From Eublepharis macularius (lineage: Eukaryota > Chordata > Lepidosauria > Squamata > Eublepharidae): DNA of 64,000 bases. The notes beneath the pieces are model-generated. The model had not been told where the DNA came from and made no database searches. It saw only the letters and a program-made list of their open reading frames with translations. This document shows positions 36,901 to 42,900 of the stretch, piece after piece; positions within the stretch are counted from its first letter, which is position 1, and each line of letters starts with the position of its first letter. A program made the translations under genes and the position numbers. The stretch spans positions 31,937,368 to 32,001,367 of the forward strand of contig NC_072791.1 of assembly GCF_028583425.1 (NCBI RefSeq), given 5' to 3'.

Positions 36901-39900
36901 TTAAATTAGTTCTTCAACAAGGACGGTTTTTGTATTTAGGACCTTTTTTTCTTTTCCCTTTATCGAGAAGGAAAGGTAAAAGAAAAGGGCAAGAAAATGA
37001 GATGTTTGAAGATGAAAGACTTTGTGCTTTTGTAGGAGGCTTTTAAAAAACAGGATTTCTCCATGGCTCTGGCCCTTGGCCTCCTGGTGCTTATCGTGTT
37101 ATTTACTTATGAGATTTTTATCTCTTGCCTCTCCCAAGTGCTGTTCTGGGCTGCTGCCTTTCCTGTACTGCTGCCTATGATCCAGGCCTTAAGTCCAACC
37201 AAATCCTAACTCTGGCTCCCCCTCTTCCTGTCACTTGTGGCCACAAATGACTCTGATGCCCTGTGACTGCCCAGGACATGCTTGTAGTTCAGTGGCTCCT
37301 GTGCTTAATGGGACTTGGTTCGTGAATGGTCGGAGACACTGCTTTAGAAACAGCAAGCATACTCAACCGTGAATCCTTCATTAATAAAGTGGCAAGGAGG
37401 CTTTTGCATACCGAGATTTTTCTGTCTTCAGGGCTTCCAGCGCTTCAGTCCGTGAATTCAAAAGCTGATCAGCTTCCTGTAACCTCACTTTCAGGACAGC
37501 CAGCTGGGAATCTTTGGCAGAGGCAGCTTCTGTCAGATCATCCACTTGAGCCTGAAGTTCGCGAACAAGCCTGTCGTTCTTGGAATTGTCGACATTCCAC
37601 TTTTCAACCCTTGCTCGGGCATTGTTCAGTTCTGCATAATTCAAGCAAGCAAATGTTAGCATGATTGACAAGCATATTTATTTCTGGCACATTTACAGTC
37701 AACATTTCTCGCGCGCACAGCATGGATTCTCTCAGGGACTAGAAATAAGGCAACAACAAGTAATAAGCTTAGTGGGGAGTTTAATATTCCTGCACAGAAA
37801 TAATGCTCCCAATTACCTAATCACAGTTAGGAATGACAGCCGGGGTGGAGGGGAGATGTGCCCCTTTTTAATGCACTCCCTTCTGACTCCCTTTCCCTTC
37901 CTCTTCCCCATTCAACTCCCCTCTCTTTCACAGTTTACTCTGATCATTGCACCAACCACAGCCAGTGTTACCACCAAAGAGAGCTTGCAAAACCCACTTT
38001 CAATATGCCTTGAAAGTGAATTAATTGCACAAGCTGAATTAATTGCGCAAGAGCAAGAGAGGGGGAAAAAAACCACAGGAAAAGTTTAAAGAACAAACAA
38101 GAAGTTATCCCAGTCAAGGCTAGATCAGGGATCTAGAATGCTGAGGTGGCCCACCTAAATTCTGTGCCCAGAATACTACAATGAAAATCAATTACAGGAG
38201 CAGAATATGGCAAGATTTGGTCAGGAAAGAAAATTATGAAACACAACATGTACCAGGATTAAACAGGTAAGACAGGTCAAAGACAAAGAGATCTTTGTGG
38301 TCTAAGGATGTATGTCCAAGCAACCCAAATTCTGCACCAAGGAAAAATAAATTCTGTGACCTTTATATAGCATGACAGTCAGGAACATTTGCATATTTTC
38401 TATTTTTTGCATAATTTATTCTACAATTTTTGCTGCTTCATGTTGGGGAGAACTTCAATTACCTCTGTTTGCCCGTTATGAGGTCCCCCTTTTCTCCTTG
38501 TCTGATTAATAAATCAAGGCTTTAAACTTGGTGATCTTAGAAGCAGAAAAGGTTTATTATGAGAAGTTCTCAAATAAGCCTGACGCATGCGCTATTACAG
38601 TAGGGTGCATGCCAACAAACAGGCGGCACCTACGTTTATACCATCACACAGGCTTGATGCAAGTTAACCACAATTGCTTATAGTACAGAGGATTATTACA
38701 AGAATATATAAATCAAGTGAATGTCTCATGATGTTTGGAACATGATAGATTGACAGATCAAGTTTATGTTTCCTGTCAGGTCATATAACATAAACTATCA
38801 GAAAGACTCTGTCGTTATCTCTGCTGCGGAAGTACAGGGCAGGAAGAAAACATATGTAGCCTTCATTTGCTCTCAAGAGTGCAAACTGAATGTACACAGC
38901 AAGGCCTTCATGTTATTACAACCAAAATACAGGATGGAATGAGGCGGTGATGAGCACACAGGGAGAAGAGTTTTATTCATAAGTTTTTTAGTTAATTTAG
39001 ACAGCAAAAAGGTCACATATAGAAAACAATAGAGCACTCCAAAAATTCCCTAACAATTTGGTTCTTCTGGACATGGGAGAGACAAAGGCAGCAAGCCCCA
39101 TCCCCAATCAACAGAAAACCTGTTCAGACAAGACATTTCCACAGCCACTGCCCAGGTACCTTAAAACATGGCCTTTACATACATAAGGAAACAACAATTC
39201 CTTTTTTCAAAATGAAAACCGAGATTCTCAGAACGCTGAATTCTGCATCCACTACTAGAGGCTACATTTCTTTTGAGCTCTAGCAAAGTAAAAGCAAATG
39301 CTGCCTATGGCAGTCAAGGAGCCAGAGAATTTTAGGACTGTAATTTGAAAGCTATCTTGTGTTTTTGTTTCAAAAAGATGCAAATAATACATCTGACTAA
39401 TCAAACAAACAAAACACCCACTTATGTATAATACATAATCAACCCTTAGCATTTTTACTGTGCATTTCAGGTAATCAAAGTGATTCAAAGACATACCTGA
39501 TATAAGTAATACACAAAACAGCTGTGTTAAAACACGCCAGTGTTACCATCTCAGTAATGCAAGAGAAAGGAGAGCAAGAAAACAGTGGCTCCCAAGGACA
39601 ACTTAGTGAGTTCATGGCTGAGGTGAGACTTGAACAGGAAACTTTGCCTCCCTGAGCTTATATTCTTAAGCACTATGTTTGACTGAGTTATATCCAACAG
39701 CAGTTTACTTCCAGCATGAGGTTACTTTCATCAGCAAAGAGCTTCAAAGTGAACCCATCTGTCCTTACATCTTGGAGAGTGGAGTGATTACAGAAACTGA
39801 ATGACAACAATGATTGAAAGAGTGGAGTATGCAGAGGGGGACACGCTTGCTACTGTCATTCACCGGCTGTTGTCATTTGGCTTCTGCAATCACTCCACTC

Positions 39901-42900
39901 TCCAAGATGTAAGGACAGATAGATTCATATTCCAGCTGTATCTGCAGAAGAGAGCTGTGACTCATGAAAGCTCATACCCTACCACAAATGTTGTTAGTCT
40001 TATAGATGCTACTGGACTCTTGCTCTCTTCTACTGCCACAGACAGACTAACACAGCTACCCATCTTGATCTATCAGCAAAGAGCTGATTTCCATCAAATT
40101 CCTCCTCTAATGGAAATCCCACCTTGCTGTTTGTGAGGATCTCCAATGCCCTCCCTCTCCAGAATTTTAGGGACAGGTGGTAGGGGAAGGCAGGAAAATC
40201 CTACATCACAAGCATTGCTCTGTTTGTGGTTCACTGGGAACAGTTCATTAACTTTATGTTGTTAACACCACGACATCTCAACATTTTCAGAAGTTTCCTT
40301 ACCTTTTTGAGTTTCTGTGGATCGCTGAATTAGCAATGCCATTTCTTGGTTTAAAGACTGCACTTCATTCCGCAGGAGCTGATTCTCCAGTCGGAGATTG
40401 GAAAGCTCATGTGATTTGCTGTCACTTGGTGCTGGGCTTGGATTCGCTTCTGTGCTTGGTGGCAACTCTTTTTTGACATCCGCATCTGTTTCTAGGCTAG
40501 AACTGGAGCCATCTGGAGTATCTATGGAAAAAGATGTGCATTAAACTCAGTTGCATCGTGAGTATCTATGGAAAAATAGGTGCATTAAACTCAACTGAGA
40601 GCCAGTTTGGTGTAGTGGTTAGGAGCACGGGACTCTAATCTGGAGAGCTGGGTTTGATTCCCCACTCCTCTGCTTTAAGCCAGCTGGGTGACCTTGGGCG
40701 AGTCACGGTTCTCTGGAGCTCTCTCAGCCCCACCCACCTCACACAGGGTGTTTTGTTGTGGGGATAATAATGACATACTTTGTAAACCGCTCTGAGTGGG
40801 CATTAAGTTGTCCTGAAGGGTGATATATAAATCATATATTATTGTGTTATATATTATAGTGTATTCACTTGGTGCAGTAAACAGGATTACTAAACAACAC
40901 TTTAAAAAATGCCCTTACTCCAGATGTCCCCAGTACTACACAAAAATTAGCTCCTCTGAATCCTTACCATACCATGAACAGACCTAAAAGCTTTGAGTTT
41001 ATGCAATCCTGTGAAGAGTTTCTCCAGGCTATGACCATCAACATGTATGGGCTCATATTGGAGTAAACCTCTAAAGAATTGCAGCTAGTAGTCAGATGTA
41101 AGTCAAGGTTACACAAACTGCGAAACATCCCCTTCCTCTAAGCCAAAGGAAGCCAATCAAAAACGTAATAAACTTCTGATTTTTCCCATTTCCCTGCATG
41201 CAGGGATGTACACGAAAAATAAAATGCAGCACTTAGTAGGCCACAATACAAAATTGGTGGGTTTATTTCCTTACTTTATTTATACTTCACCTTCCTCCTC
41301 AACAGGGACCCAAAGCGGCTTACATCATTCTCCTCTCCTCCACTGTATCCTCACAAACATCCTGTAGAGTAGGTTATAGTAATAATAAAAATAATAACAT
41401 TTGATTTATATACCTCCCTTCAGGACAACTTAATGCCCACTCAGAGCGGTCTACAAAGTATGTCATTATTATCCCCACAACAAAACACCCTGTGAGGTGG
41501 GAGGGGCTAAGAGAGCCCTGAGAGAGCTGTGACTGACCCAAGGTCACCCAGCTGGCTTCAAGTGGAGGAGTGGGGAATCAAACCCGGTTCTCCAGATTAG
41601 AGTCCCGCACTCTTAACCACTACACCAAACTGGCTGAGAGTGTGTGGCTAGCTCAAGGTCATCCAAGAAGTCTCTGTGGTAGAAATCCTCATCTGACAGA
41701 CTAACCATTACACCACACTAGCATGCTAGACCGACAGTGTGGGGCAGTAGTCAGAATGCCAGACTATGGGGAACCCTGAGTTCCAAAGCCCACTTGGCCA
41801 TGAAACTTACTGGGCGACCTTAGGCCTAACACTCTCTTCTAGCCTGACGAACCACACAGAGTTGTTGCAAGGCTAAAATGAAAGGCAGGAGAATCATGCG
41901 TGCCAGACTGAACTCCGACAGGAAAGGGCAGGATAAAAACATAACAGGCAGATAAACAGGTTAATAGGTGTGCCGACCAGGCGTAGGATGAGCAACACCA
42001 GGCAGGACAAGACTGGAATGTTTTAATGTAGCCAGAGGAGCAGTCCAGGCAGCTCCATTCTGCTCTGCTGCTTTTTTCCAGAGTGATGCTCCCCAGCATG
42101 CACAGAGACACTTGTGTCAAATGGGCTGTAATTAGAGATGGGCATGAACTGAAATACGAACCAAAGTTTGGAACGAACCGGGCTGTTTCCTGGTTTACGA
42201 ACCGGTGGTTTGTCAGAGCCCATTTCACAAACTTTAGGCTGGTTCGTCACTGCAGACAGCCTAGCGCCAATTAGTTTCCTAGGCAACAGGGGATGGACTT
42301 CCTGCAAAACTTCTGACGACCTGGAATTGGCCTTCTGCTGGCCCGGAAGTGACGATTTGCTGACCCGGATGTGATGTTTTCATGAATCAAATGAACCGAC
42401 TCGTGAACCAGGGCAGGTTTGTGAAAGTTCATGAAATGCGACGCGCCACGAACTGCGTGGTTCGTTTTTTCCCCAGTTTGTGCCCATCTCTAGTTATGAT
42501 TGATATGGAAATACCAACAAAAGGAAGTCCCAAAGTTAGTTTTTTTCTGGATGTGATGGATATTATTAAAAAAAGTTATTTCTATTCAATGGTTAGAATG
42601 TGAGAGAAAACAGAGAGAAAATAAGCCCCCAAGCTGAATATGCAAAACTATTTATGCACAAGCGCAAAACGGGGTAGCCCCACCACGAGACAAAAGGCGG
42701 TGGATACCTCTAGGGTCTCATTTTGGCCACCATTAAAGGCTGCAAAATGGGAGCAACACAGAGGTGGCTCGCAGGGAAGTTTGGAGGGCATTCAAATAAA
42801 AGGAACAGGGATGTGGTAACATGGAATTGTTCAGGAGGGCAAAAAACTGTGTTTGCCACAGTTTTTTTGAACACATGAAGCTGCCCATCACAGCAAGTAT

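Larger units (their letters stand above)
37632..40302 (-). other. GOLGA5: GOLGA5 intron 2
   Basis: Contains a fossil solo LTR (38441-39055) and the inverted Penelope-like element at 39744-40071. Confidence 0.65.
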
